Shown one piece after another: positions 6,934 to 13,205 of a DNA stretch of 13,205 bases (position 1 is the first letter of the stretch; each line of letters opens with the position of its first letter). The notes beneath the pieces are model-generated. The model was not told where the DNA came from. It saw only the letters and a program-made list of their open reading frames with translations, and ran no database searches. The position numbers and the translations under genes were made by a program. The stretch is from JAMXLO01 sp041487355 (lineage in GTDB: Bacteria; Pseudomonadota; Alphaproteobacteria; Acetobacterales; Acetobacteraceae): assembly GCA_041487355.1 (NCBI GenBank), contig JBGPND010000148.1, forward strand, positions 1 through 13,205, written 5' to 3'.

Positions 6934-7587
6934 TCAATGCGCAAAAATATCGGGCTGCTCGTAGCCGAGCAGGTCGAGTCGGGCCCGGGCGGGGAGGAAT
7001 GCGAAGCAGGCCTCGGCGAGGTCGCGGCGCCCTTCCCGGATCAACAGCGTCTCCAGCTTACCCCAGAGCGCGTGCAGGTGCAGCACGTCGGAGGCGGCAT
7101 AGGCAAGTTGTTCGGCCGTCAGTTCCACCGAGCCCCAGTCGGAGGTCTGTTGCTGCTTGGAGAGCTCGACTCCAAGCAGGTCACGGCAAAGGTCCTTCAG
7201 CCCGTGGCGGTCGGTGAAGGTGCGGGTGAGTCGCGCGGCGATCTTCGTGCAGCGGATCGGCGCGACCGTGATGCCCAGGCTGTGCTGCAGGACGGCCACG
7301 TCGAAGCGGGCGAAGTGCATCAGCTTCACGATGCCCTGGTCGGCGAGGAGCCGCGCGAGATTGGGGCAGTCATAGCCGCGCCCGCCGAGCGACGGCGGGA
7401 TGAGCTGCACCAGATGGGCATGGCCGTCGCCGGCGGAGAGCTGCACCAGACAGAGCCGATCGCGATGCGGGTTCAGCCCCATCGTCTCGGTGTCGACCGC
7501 CACCACCGGCCCCAGCGCCAGCCCCTCGGGCAGGTCGTACTTATGGAGATGGATGGTGCCGCCCGGCATGAACTGTGTGCTGCTCAT
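6934..7587 (-). CDS. rnd: Ribonuclease D, short single-domain form
   Basis: RNase D is a 3'-to-5' DEDD exonuclease that trims precursor tRNA and other small RNA 3' ends in the cytoplasm. All catalytic motifs are visible in the 217 residues: Exo I VAVDTET (D32, E34), Exo II KLMHFARFD (D96) and Exo III YAASD (Y163, D167), the DEDDy arrangement. QTSDWG before Exo III is also typical. It lacks the C-terminal HRDC domains of E. coli RNase D (375 residues), a short architecture common in alphaproteobacteria. The frame stays open upstream to 7776, but that part runs through tRNA-Leu, so the start is set at the first ATG after the tRNA (7587); an internal ATG at 7569 (MPGGTIHLHK) is the alternative. 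Neither has a clear Shine-Dalgarno. The ATG is only 5 bases from the tRNA CCA end, and a repeat hairpin abuts the stop. Confidence 0.93.
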   Translation of the reverse strand: MSSTQFMPGGTIHLHKYDLPEGLALGPVVAVDTETMGLNPHRDRLCLVQLSAGDGHAHLVQLIPPSLGGRGYDCPNLARLLADQGIVKLMHFARFDVAVLQHSLGITVAPIRCTKIAARLTRTFTDRHGLKDLCRDLLGVELSKQQQTSDWGSVELTAEQLAYAASDVLHLHALWGKLETLLIREGRRDLAEACFAFLPARARLDLLGYEQPDIFAH

Positions 7588-7592
7588 TGGCT

Positions 7593-7679
7593 TGGTGCCC
7601 AGGAGAAGACTCGAACTTCCACGACCTTGCGGCCACAGGTACCTGAAACCTGCGCGTCTACCAATTCCGCCACCTGGGC
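7593..7679 (-). tRNA. tRNA-Leu(CAG)
   Basis: The minus strand folds as an 87-base class II tRNA including an encoded CCA (7593-7595). The acceptor stem pairs GCCCAGG (from 7679) with CCTGGGC (ending 7597), all 7 bp matched, with discriminator A (7596). The D-arm carries GGAATTGGTAGAC. The anticodon stem CAGGT/ACCTG encloses the loop TTCAGGT, giving anticodon CAG, which reads the Leu codon CTG. A long variable arm (TGGCCGCAAGGTCGTG) and a T-arm with TTCGAGT confirm tRNA-Leu. Its 5' 22 bases overlap the end of the large Hint-domain reading frame on the same strand, and its 3' end is 5 bases from the rnd start codon. Confidence 0.97.
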
Positions 7680-10600
7680 AATCCGGTGTCCCGCGACGGG
7701 AGCGGGAGAGCGGTAGGGCGCGCGATGTAGCCCCCGCCCGTGCGGACGTCAACCGCGAGGGCGGCGGCCAGTGCATTCACCCAACGCCGTGCGGCTGCGA
7801 GTTCGGGGCCGGTGACGACAAGCGGTGCGCAGCCCCGCGCTTCGCGGGCGCGCGTAGCGAAATCGGGATACAGCGCGATCGGCCCGCCGCCGTTGGCGAA
7901 GTTCGAGCGGTCGCCGGTGTCGAGATAGGATTCGGCCGGCAGCCCTTCCGCAAACAGCACCGAATGCTCGGGCAGCTCGACGTGATAGTAGGTCACTTCG
8001 TTGCGCGGCACCTGCGCGATGGTGGCGCCGTTGATCAGATACTTCACCGGTATCAGCACGTCTTCCACGTAGACGGCGTGATCTGGCGACAGGAACAGGT
8101 CGCGGCACGGCCGCCCGGGTCCAAATGCACCGGCGGTGATGCGCACCGGCCAGACCTTCCGGGGCTCAGGGTGGCGCGTGCTGTCCACGTGGCGGTGGCC
8201 GATCCAGGTGACGGGCTGTGCCTGCCCCCACCCCAACCCTCCCCCGCTTCGCGGGAGAGGGAGTGTTGGCACTGAACCCCCTCTCCCGCGAAGCGGGGGA
8301 GGGTTGGGGTGGGGGTGGCGGAGTACCACCTGCACCCGGTCGCCCTCACGCAGATCCTCCACCGCCACCTCGCCCCGCTCGGTGCTGATCCGGGTGCCAG
8401 CCACGAAGCACGGCGCGGTGCCGATGCCCCCGGCACCGTCCGCTACGAGGTTCGATCCCGTCACCGAGGTGCCGAACTGCAAGGTGCCGATTGTCGTGCT
8501 CGATGCGTCGAACAGCGTCAGCACATGCGTCGAGGCATCGAAGCTGGTCGAAGCGACCGAGGTGCCCGGCAGGACGATGTCGTCGCCGGTGATGAAGTCG
8601 CCGATCGCCGCGGCGAAGCCGCCGAGCGTGCCGATCGTCAGGATCCCGGTGCCGTCGGTGAACGTCACGGTCTGGGTGGCGGCGACGCTGCCGACATTGA
8701 TCGTCAGGTTGCCTTTGGTATCGATCTCCAGCACGCCGGTGCCGGTGATCACCGGCGCGACCAGCGTCTCGGTGCCGCTCGCGGTGAACAGTGTGCCGGT
8801 GTTGACGATGGAGACGGTGGCGGTGATCGCACCCTTGCCGCCGGCGCGGCCGGTGTTGTTGACCACGCTCGGGTCGATGATGCCGCCGAACTGGTTCAGC
8901 ACACCGTTGGCGCCGATGTTCAGGTTGTTGACGACGGTCAGCTCGGTGCCGTTGCCGAGCGTCAGCACGCCGACGCCGGTCTCACCGATATTCAGGTCGT
9001 TGGCGATGTCGAGGTGGCTGCCGGGGCCTTCGATGTCGACGTTGCCGGTGCCATTGGCCTGCAGGCCGATATCGCCATTCAAAGCGCTCACCGAACCACC
9101 GGAAAGGATCGACAGTTCGGCCGAAGCGGCATCGCCCACGGTGAGCTGGCCCGCCAGCGTCAGGTCGCTGCCCTTGCCGACCACCGAGACAATCCCGGAT
9201 CCGCCAGCCAGCACGCCGACATCCATCTGGTCCGCTGCGACGGCGCCACCGCCGCTGACCGCCAGAGAGCCGAACGCAGCCTCGCCGACCAGCAGCGAGC
9301 CCGTTATGCTCCAATTGGAGCTGGCGCCCGTCACATCGACCGCGGAGCCATCCGAGCCAGCCTGCGCGGCAATCTCTGCGCCGTTCAGCCCCGCCACAGT
9401 ACCCGGTGTGGTGATGACCGTGCCACCCGCCTCGATGGAAAGTTTGCCGAAACCGGCATCGCCGACGAGGAAGCGGCCCGTATTGCTCAGCAGCGACTTG
9501 CCGCCGATCACCGCGACATTGCCGCTGCCACCGGCAGATTGGGCGATAGCGAACCCCTGCGACGGATCGACGGATGTGTCGCCGGCGGTCTGCACCGTGC
9601 CCTGGTTGCCGACGATGAGCGAACCATTGCCCTGGTCACCGACGACAAGCTCCACGGGTCCGCTCCACACCGCGCCGGCACCGTCAATCGTCGCATCGGC
9701 AAAATTGCCAGCGGTGTCGGAGATCGTCGCGGACCCCGCACCCGACAGGGCCGTTCCGTTCAGCAGCAGCGTTCCGCGGTCGGTCAGCGTTACCCCGGCG
9801 GCGAGGCTGTTCGTGCCGCTGAGCGTCCATGACGCGCCGGGATCGATCGTGACCTGTGCAAAGCCGGTGAACTGCGAGCCAAGCCCGCTAAGCGTGCCTT
9901 GCAGTGAGGCAGAGGCGAGCTCCAGCGTGCTGACGATTGTACTGCCGATCGTATTGCCGCCCGAGACGGCGCCGGAGAAGCTCGCGCCCGGGCCGACAAT
10001 GACCCGGTTGGCGAAGCCGGGAAACGCATCTATGGCGAATTCAGTGCCGCCGATCGAGCCGTAGTTCACCACCGTGGTCTGGAAATAGCTGACGATACCG
10101 AATGGACCGCCGGCGATCGTGCCGGTTGCCGCGTTGCTGATCAGTGCCGGGCCGTGGATCCAGACGGCGGCGCCGGTGTTGCCCGTGGCGTTGCTGGCGT
10201 AGATCGTGCCCTGGTTCAGCACCGTGCCGCCGACGCTGGCGCTGAGGGTGCCGATCTCCACCCCTTTCCAGGTGGCCCTTATGTTGCCGGACAGGCCATT
10301 GGTCACCGTGCCGCCGGCGGCCAGATCGACCCCGGCGGCATCAAAGGTGCTCAATCCGGTGAAGCTGCGGGAGCTGGAGACAGAGCCCAGGTTGTTCACC
10401 GACCCGCTGACATTGGTGATCTCAACGCCGAAATAGGCCCCGGTGATTGTGCCGGTCTTGGCATTGCTGACGTAGCCGCCGTCGACGAACAGCACGCCGC
10501 TTGCCGAGCCACCGGCGATCGTGCCCTGGTTCGCGACTGTGGCGGCGCTGCCGGTAGCCGCTACGCCATAGGCGCCGCCCTGAATGACCGCCGACCCGCC

Positions 10601-11491
10601 GTTGCCTACCGATCCGCCAACGAAGAGGGCGACGCCAGCAGCCGTCTGACCGGTGACGGAGCCGAGATTGCTGATCGTCGCCGTCCCGCGAGCTACGATT
10701 CCGTAGACGCCGCCGGTGATCACACCCGAGCCGGTATTGCTCAGGGTGCCGCCGCTGATAAGGGCGACGCCGGATTTCGACTGGCCGGTGATGACGGCCT
10801 GGTTGGTCACCGTGGAGACCGCGCCGCCGGCCGTTACCACCCCATAGCTGGCGCCCGTGATGGTGCCGGCGGCGTTGCCGACGGTGCCACCGCCGAACAG
10901 GTCCACGCCGACCGCTTTTTGGCTGGTGATCAGCCCGTGGTTGGTGACGGTCGCGGCATTGCTGCCGAAAGACAGAACGCCGTAGCGCCCTGCGCTGATG
11001 GTCCCGGTCGGCGCGTTGCTGACACTGCCACCTGCCGTCAGGACGACACCGAAGCCTGTCGTGCCGGTGTGGATGCTCCCGGCATTGACGACGCTGCCAC
11101 CACCACCCAGCGCCACACCTTCGAAATAGCCGGCGATCACTGCCGAGCTAGTGTTGTTGACGCCGCCGCCGGCCATCAGCACGCCGCCGCTCAGCGGGGT
11201 AAAGGTCTTCGTTGTGGGATTGTAGCTGTAGCCGGGGGCCGCCGTGGTCTGGCTGGCGCTGATGTGGCCGTCGTTGACCAGCGAGCCGTCGCCGGGAAGC
11301 GATACTCCGACATCGTACCCGCTGATCCTGCCAGCGTTGCCTATCGCCCAGTAAGTCACCGCCGCGGCTTGCAGGGCGACACCGCTCGCGTTGGCGATGC
11401 TGGCCGACGAGAGGATAGTGACCGGGTTGTCGCCGGTGTTGGTGAGGGCGACACCTGCTGTGTAGGTGCCGTCGATGCTGCGTCCGCTCAT
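7658..11491 (-). CDS. Large beta-repeat (autotransporter-passenger-like) protein with C-terminal Hint domain
   Basis: A 1277-residue Gly/Ala/Ser/Thr/Val-rich protein, probably exported or surface-attached; its function is unknown. Residues about 1-560 hold degenerate repeats of roughly 45 residues containing (S/T)V(S/G)N..G.I.GG.YGV, as in beta-helical adhesin passengers. Residues about 600-870 hold a second class, with LLVGDAGFG and LSI.GGTV, like the autotransporter/PEP-CTERM-associated repeat family. A Hint (hedgehog/intein-like, Hint_2 type) domain starts at CFVAGTRIST (C1028, putative nucleophile) and includes LSPDHAVYV (H1138) and ELPEHSVLFAEGLPAESYLDT. There is no N-terminal signal peptide and no C-terminal beta-barrel, so classical type V secretion is unlikely. 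A palindromic repeat is inserted at about residues 1059-1089. The last roughly 30 residues are encoded by the tRNA-Leu promoter and gene, and the TAG stop is in the tRNA D-arm. The ATG at 11491 has only a weak ribosome-binding site (GTGAG). Confidence 0.85.
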   Translation of the reverse strand: MSGRSIDGTYTAGVALTNTGDNPVTILSSASIANASGVALQAAAVTYWAIGNAGRISGYDVGVSLPGDGSLVNDGHISASQTTAAPGYSYNPTTKTFTPLSGGVLMAGGGVNNTSSAVIAGYFEGVALGGGGSVVNAGSIHTGTTGFGVVLTAGGSVSNAPTGTISAGRYGVLSFGSNAATVTNHGLITSQKAVGVDLFGGGTVGNAAGTITGASYGVVTAGGAVSTVTNQAVITGQSKSGVALISGGTLSNTGSGVITGGVYGIVARGTATISNLGSVTGQTAAGVALFVGGSVGNGGSAVIQGGAYGVAATGSAATVANQGTIAGGSASGVLFVDGGYVSNAKTGTITGAYFGVEITNVSGSVNNLGSVSSSRSFTGLSTFDAAGVDLAAGGTVTNGLSGNIRATWKGVEIGTLSASVGGTVLNQGTIYASNATGNTGAAVWIHGPALISNAATGTIAGGPFGIVSYFQTTVVNYGSIGGTEFAIDAFPGFANRVIVGPGASFSGAVSGGNTIGSTIVSTLELASASLQGTLSGLGSQFTGFAQVTIDPGASWTLSGTNSLAAGVTLTDRGTLLLNGTALSGAGSATISDTAGNFADATIDGAGAVWSGPVELVVGDQGNGSLIVGNQGTVQTAGDTSVDPSQGFAIAQSAGGSGNVAVIGGKSLLSNTGRFLVGDAGFGKLSIEAGGTVITTPGTVAGLNGAEIAAQAGSDGSAVDVTGASSNWSITGSLLVGEAAFGSLAVSGGGAVAADQMDVGVLAGGSGIVSVVGKGSDLTLAGQLTVGDAASAELSILSGGSVSALNGDIGLQANGTGNVDIEGPGSHLDIANDLNIGETGVGVLTLGNGTELTVVNNLNIGANGVLNQFGGIIDPSVVNNTGRAGGKGAITATVSIVNTGTLFTASGTETLVAPVITGTGVLEIDTKGNLTINVGSVAATQTVTFTDGTGILTIGTLGGFAAAIGDFITGDDIVLPGTSVASTSFDASTHVLTLFDASSTTIGTLQFGTSVTGSNLVADGAGGIGTAPCFVAGTRISTERGEVAVEDLREGDRVQVVLRHPHPNPPPLRGRGGSVPTLPLPRSGGGLGWGQAQPVTWIGHRHVDSTRHPEPRKVWPVRITAGAFGPGRPCRDLFLSPDHAVYVEDVLIPVKYLINGATIAQVPRNEVTYYHVELPEHSVLFAEGLPAESYLDTGDRSNFANGGGPIALYPDFATRAREARGCAPLVVTGPELAAARRWVNALAAALAVDVRTGGGYIARPTALPLPSRDTGLPRWRNW
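7724..7752 (-). promoter_or_regulatory. Probable sigma-70 promoter of tRNA-Leu
   Basis: The minus strand shows -35 TTGACG (7747-7752), a 17-base spacer and -10 TACATC (7724-7729), followed by a GC-rich discriminator (GCGCGCC), as is typical of stringently controlled stable-RNA promoters. Transcription would begin near 7717, leaving a leader of about 38 bases before the tRNA 5' end at 7679. The promoter lies inside the reading frame of the Hint-domain protein (about residues 1247-1256). Based on consensus match and position only. Confidence 0.6.
8225..8315. repeat. Perfect 37-bp inverted repeat element inserted in the Hint domain
   Basis: Arms 8225-8261 and 8279-8315 are exact reverse complements (37 bp), with a 17-base loop (8262-8278) that itself holds a small AGTG/CACT stem. 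Each arm starts from the outside with CCCCCACCCCAACCCTCCCC and continues GCTTCGCGGGAGAGGG. From memory this is a widespread palindromic repeat of alphaproteobacteria that is often mistranslated as peptides with HPNPPPLRGRG and LPRSGGGLGWG. Here it adds about 31 residues to the Hint domain without a stop or frameshift. It is the only copy in the window. In RNA it would form a very stable hairpin. Confidence 0.9.
8882..9694 (-). repeat. Coding repeat region, autotransporter/PEP-CTERM-associated type
   Basis: This part of the large protein (about residues 600-870) contains about five degenerate units with an L.VGD/E-x-x-x-G-x-L-x-(I/V) core, near residues 616, 675, 733, 783 and 833, spaced about 50-60 residues apart. 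Between cores the pattern GSG.V.V.G.GS.....G recurs. They resemble the repeat found in autotransporter and PEP-CTERM-associated proteins. The repeats are diverged at DNA level, so recent duplication is not evident. Confidence 0.55.
10262..11101 (-). repeat. Coding repeat region, about 46-residue beta-helix units
   Basis: Protein residues about 131-410 show a unit ending in (S/T/Y)V(S/G/T)N(A/T/G)..G.I(T/S)(G/A)..YGV, seen near residues 157, 203, 249, 294, 340 and 395, so spaced roughly 46 residues. Second half-units read TVTN.G.ITSQ...GV.L. Such ladders typically fold as right-handed beta-helices. The spacing is regular, but the DNA is diverged. Confidence 0.6.
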
Positions 11492-11638
11492 TGACTCACT
11501 TTGCCCGCCATGACGCCTGCCTCCGACCGTACCCGCGTGCCATCCGACCGGCGGCGTGCTCCCGATCCGTAACCTCTACCGGAATGTGGCCACGCGGGAA
11601 GCCGCGTTACAAAACATTACCGCCGGTGCGGCAGGAAG
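11492..11638 (-). promoter_or_regulatory. Upstream region of the Hint-domain gene with an 8-bp direct repeat
   Basis: No gene is seen here. TCCGACCG occurs twice on the plus strand (11522-11529 and 11543-11550), 21 bp apart, about two helical turns, and 31-59 bases before the gene's ATG. The only AT-rich island is 11606-11620 (minus strand GTAATGTTTTGTAAC), the most likely core-promoter location. A poor candidate is TTGTAA, 18 bases, then CACATT. No clear Shine-Dalgarno precedes the ATG beyond GTGAG. Promoter assignment is tentative. Confidence 0.25.
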
Positions 11639-11666
11639 TCCCGGTCACCAGGCGAGCGGACCGGGA
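11639..11666. terminator. Hairpin downstream of the DUF4337 gene
   Basis: TCCCGGTC (11639-11646) and GACCGGGA (11659-11666) form a perfect 8-bp stem with a 12-base loop, 6 bases after the DUF4337-like stop on the minus strand. No T-run follows, so it may be a weak or Rho-assisted terminator. It separates the kinase-DUF4337 unit from the Hint-domain gene. Confidence 0.4.
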
Positions 11667-11672
11667 TTCTCC

Positions 11673-12242
11673 TCAGATTGCCACCAGCAGCCCATAGATC
11701 GCGGCAATCGCACCCGCTGCACCGGCGCCCAGGGCAAGCGCGGTGATGCGGGTCACCACGGCGACCGACGCCAGCACGATGGCAATCTGCAATGCCCCGA
11801 CCACGAGTTCGAACTCGTGGTAGCGGTGAAAGGCCGCGTCGCGCGCCGCTTCCTGCACTTTCGCCCGCTCCGCAATCTGCTTCATCCCATCACCCTGCGG
11901 CTCGTCGCGCATGCGTGCCTCATTCTCGTGTGCACGCTTGATCTCCGCCTGCGGCCCGGCTTCAGCGGCGTTCGGCAGATTCGCCAATATGCCCGCCTCC
12001 GCCACCAGCACCGTCGCGCGCAAATTCTTCGCCTGGTAGAATGCCCAGTCATCGGCCACCGCGACATGATGCGTCAGGTATTCATTCTGCGCGCCCTTCT
12101 CGCCCATTTCCGCCAAAGCCAGCGCCGCCGCCAGCACCGCGATCAGCACCGCGATGCGGCGCGCGGTGGTATCGCCGTGCAACACATGCGCGTGGTGCGC
12201 CTCATCGATGCCTTCCCGCGCGTGCTCGATCGTCTCACTCAT
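11673..12242 (-). CDS. DUF4337-like membrane protein
   Basis: A 189-residue inner-membrane protein of unknown function. The N-terminal MSETIEHAREGIDEAHH is soluble and acidic. One membrane segment is at about residues 30-46 (IAVLIAVLAAALALAEM), then a long helical, charged middle containing WAFYQAKNLRATVL (about 66-79) and many Glu/Lys/Arg residues (100-140), then two adjacent membrane helices at about 144-164 and 167-188. This layout and the motif NEYLTHHVAVADDWAFYQAKN match the DUF4337 family. It starts 27 bases after the upstream hybrid kinase stop, with AGGA about 11 bases before its ATG, so the two probably form an operon. Whether the protein is functionally tied to the kinase is only a guess. 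A hairpin follows its stop. Confidence 0.82.
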   Translation of the reverse strand: MSETIEHAREGIDEAHHAHVLHGDTTARRIAVLIAVLAAALALAEMGEKGAQNEYLTHHVAVADDWAFYQAKNLRATVLVAEAGILANLPNAAEAGPQAEIKRAHENEARMRDEPQGDGMKQIAERAKVQEAARDAAFHRYHEFELVVGALQIAIVLASVAVVTRITALALGAGAAGAIAAIYGLLVAI

Positions 12243-12269
12243 TGCTGATCATCCTGCTGCTGCAATCGG

Positions 12270-13205
12270 TCACGCCGGGTCGGGCGCGGGCGCCCCTGGT
12301 GAAGCCGCCTCGATCTCCGCATCCGGCGCCGGTGCCTCCAGCACCGCGCGGATCTTCGCGGCCAGGGCGGCGAGGTCGAACGGCTTGGCGATGAAATGCA
12401 CGCCGCGATCCAGCGTGCCGTTGTGCAGGATGGCATTGCGTGTATAGCCGGTGGTGAACAACACGCGCAGCCCCGGCCGCGCGCTGCGCGCCGCATCCGC
12501 CAGCGCCCGCCCGTTCACCGCACCCGGCAATCCGACGTCGGTGAACAGCAGATCGATCCCGCCCCGATCGACGATCAGTCGGACTCCTTCGATCGCATCG
12601 CCAGCTTCCAGCACCTCGTAGCCCATCTCGCGCAGCGCTTCGACCGACGAACGACGCACCTCCTCATCGTCCTCCACCACGAGGATCGTCTCACCCTTGC
12701 CGCGCGGTTGCGCGGACGTGGCGGCACGCGCCGCGGCCGCCTGCCTGGTTTCCTGCCTGATGAGGCGTGGCAGATAGACCTTCACGGCGCTGCCCTGCCC
12801 CGGTTCGCTGTAGATCGCCACGTGTCCGCCGGACTGCTTCACGAAGCCATACACCATCGAAAGGCCAAGCCCGGTGCCCTGACCCAGCGGCTTCGTGGTG
12901 AAGAACGGCTCGAACGCCTTGCTCACGACCTCCAGCGTCATTCCGGTTCCCGTATCGCTGACCGCAAGCATCACATACTGTCCCGCTGTCACCTCCGCAT
13001 GCGACGCGGCGTAGGCATCATCCAGATACGCATTGCCCGTCTCGATGGTCAGATTGCCGCCTTTCGGCATCGCATCGCGCGCATTCACCGCGAGGTTGAG
13101 CAACGCGTTCTCGAGCTGATTGGCGTCCACCCGTGTGAGCCACAGTCCGCCGGCCAGCACGGTTTCGATGGCGATGGCCTCGTCCAGCGTCCGGCGCAGC
13201 AGGTC
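12270..13205 (-). CDS. Hybrid sensor histidine kinase, C-terminal part (5' end outside window)
   Basis: The last 311 residues of a hybrid kinase. The frame is open to the window edge at 13205 (first visible residues DLLRRTLDEAIAIETV), so the GTG at 13158-13160 is internal, not the start. The ATP-binding domain shows N-box NLAVNARDAMPKGG, D-box SDTGTGM, F-box FEPFFTTK and G-box GQGTGLGLS. A receiver domain (about residues 170-295) has the acidic patch in VVEDDEE, phospho-acceptor Asp in LLFTDVGLPG (about residue 223) and Lys in FIAKPFD. The tail is Ala/Pro/Glu-rich. The His-phosphoacceptor and sensor domains lie outside. It leads into the DUF4337-like gene after 27 bases, likely one transcript. 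It is a clear relative of the left-edge kinase (shared GTGLGLS-VYGF--QSGG), but its signal and targets are not visible. Confidence 0.93.
   Translation of the reverse strand, partial: DLLRRTLDEAIAIETVLAGGLWLTRVDANQLENALLNLAVNARDAMPKGGNLTIETGNAYLDDAYAASHAEVTAGQYVMLAVSDTGTGMTLEVVSKAFEPFFTTKPLGQGTGLGLSMVYGFVKQSGGHVAIYSEPGQGSAVKVYLPRLIRQETRQAAAARAATSAQPRGKGETILVVEDDEEVRRSSVEALREMGYEVLEAGDAIEGVRLIVDRGGIDLLFTDVGLPGAVNGRALADAARSARPGLRVLFTTGYTRNAILHNGTLDRGVHFIAKPFDLAALAAKIRAVLEAPAPDAEIEAASPGAPAPDPA

Noticed and set aside
7588..7776. N-terminal extension of ribonuclease D upstream of 7587
   Set aside because: The frame is open, but it passes through the whole tRNA-Leu gene, and homologous RNase D proteins begin near the IHLHK segment.
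8136..11494. Long plus-strand open frames (642, 507 and 446 codons) antisense to the Hint-domain gene
   Set aside because: Repetitive Pro/Ser/Val-rich or Asp/Arg/Ala-rich translations are what GC-rich repeat DNA gives on the reverse strand. The minus frame has coherent repeats and a Hint domain.
13158..13160. GTG at 13158-13160 as the start of a short response-regulator-like gene
   Set aside because: The frame continues open to the window edge with typical kinase sequence (DLLRRTLDEAIAIETV), so this is an internal Val codon of a longer hybrid kinase.

Overview
This is a GC-rich window from an alphaproteobacterial chromosome. The best guess is Acetobacteraceae. The reasons are the kdsD-lptC-lptA-lptB-rpoN-hpf gene order, the short single-domain ribonuclease D, and a large beta-repeat protein ending in a Hint_2-type domain, a combination common in that family. 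The species cannot be named from the sequence alone. Apart from a kinase fragment at the left edge, every gene lies on the minus strand.

Layout from left to right: (1) positions 2-1099, plus strand, the C-terminal part of a hybrid sensor histidine kinase whose start lies outside the window. (2) 1116-6793, minus strand, a compact envelope/regulatory cluster. Read in transcription order it is kdsD (arabinose-5-phosphate isomerase), lptC, lptA, lptB (lipopolysaccharide transport), rpoN (sigma-54) and hpf (long-form ribosome hibernation factor). The first four genes are joined by three successive 4-base ATGA start/stop overlaps. rpoN and hpf follow after gaps of 53 and 66 bases. (3) 6794-6933, an intergenic gap containing an inverted pair of a short palindromic repeat and a weak sigma-54-like motif. 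(4) 6934-7679, ribonuclease D (rnd) immediately preceded by tRNA-Leu(CAG), with only 5 bases between the tRNA CCA end and the rnd ATG. (5) 7658-11491, a 1277-residue beta-repeat protein with a C-terminal Hint domain. (6) 11492-11672, a gap holding a terminator-like hairpin and a short direct repeat. (7) 11673-12242, a small DUF4337-like membrane protein. (8) 12270-13205, the C-terminal part of a second hybrid histidine kinase, cut by the right edge and probably co-transcribed with the DUF4337 gene.

How the genes work together: KdsD makes the precursor of Kdo, the first inner-core sugar of LPS. LptC, LptA and LptB belong to the machine that extracts finished LPS from the inner membrane and carries it to the cell surface. 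RpoN and HPF are the global regulators classically linked to this locus. Neither kdsC nor ptsN, which accompany these genes in enterobacteria, is in the window.

The most unusual part is 7593-8315. A perfect 37-bp inverted repeat with a 17-base loop sits in frame inside the Hint domain of the large protein. The same reading frame then runs through the probable promoter of tRNA-Leu and stops inside the tRNA gene. The tRNA in turn abuts the gene for a tRNA-processing exonuclease. These three points are the main findings.
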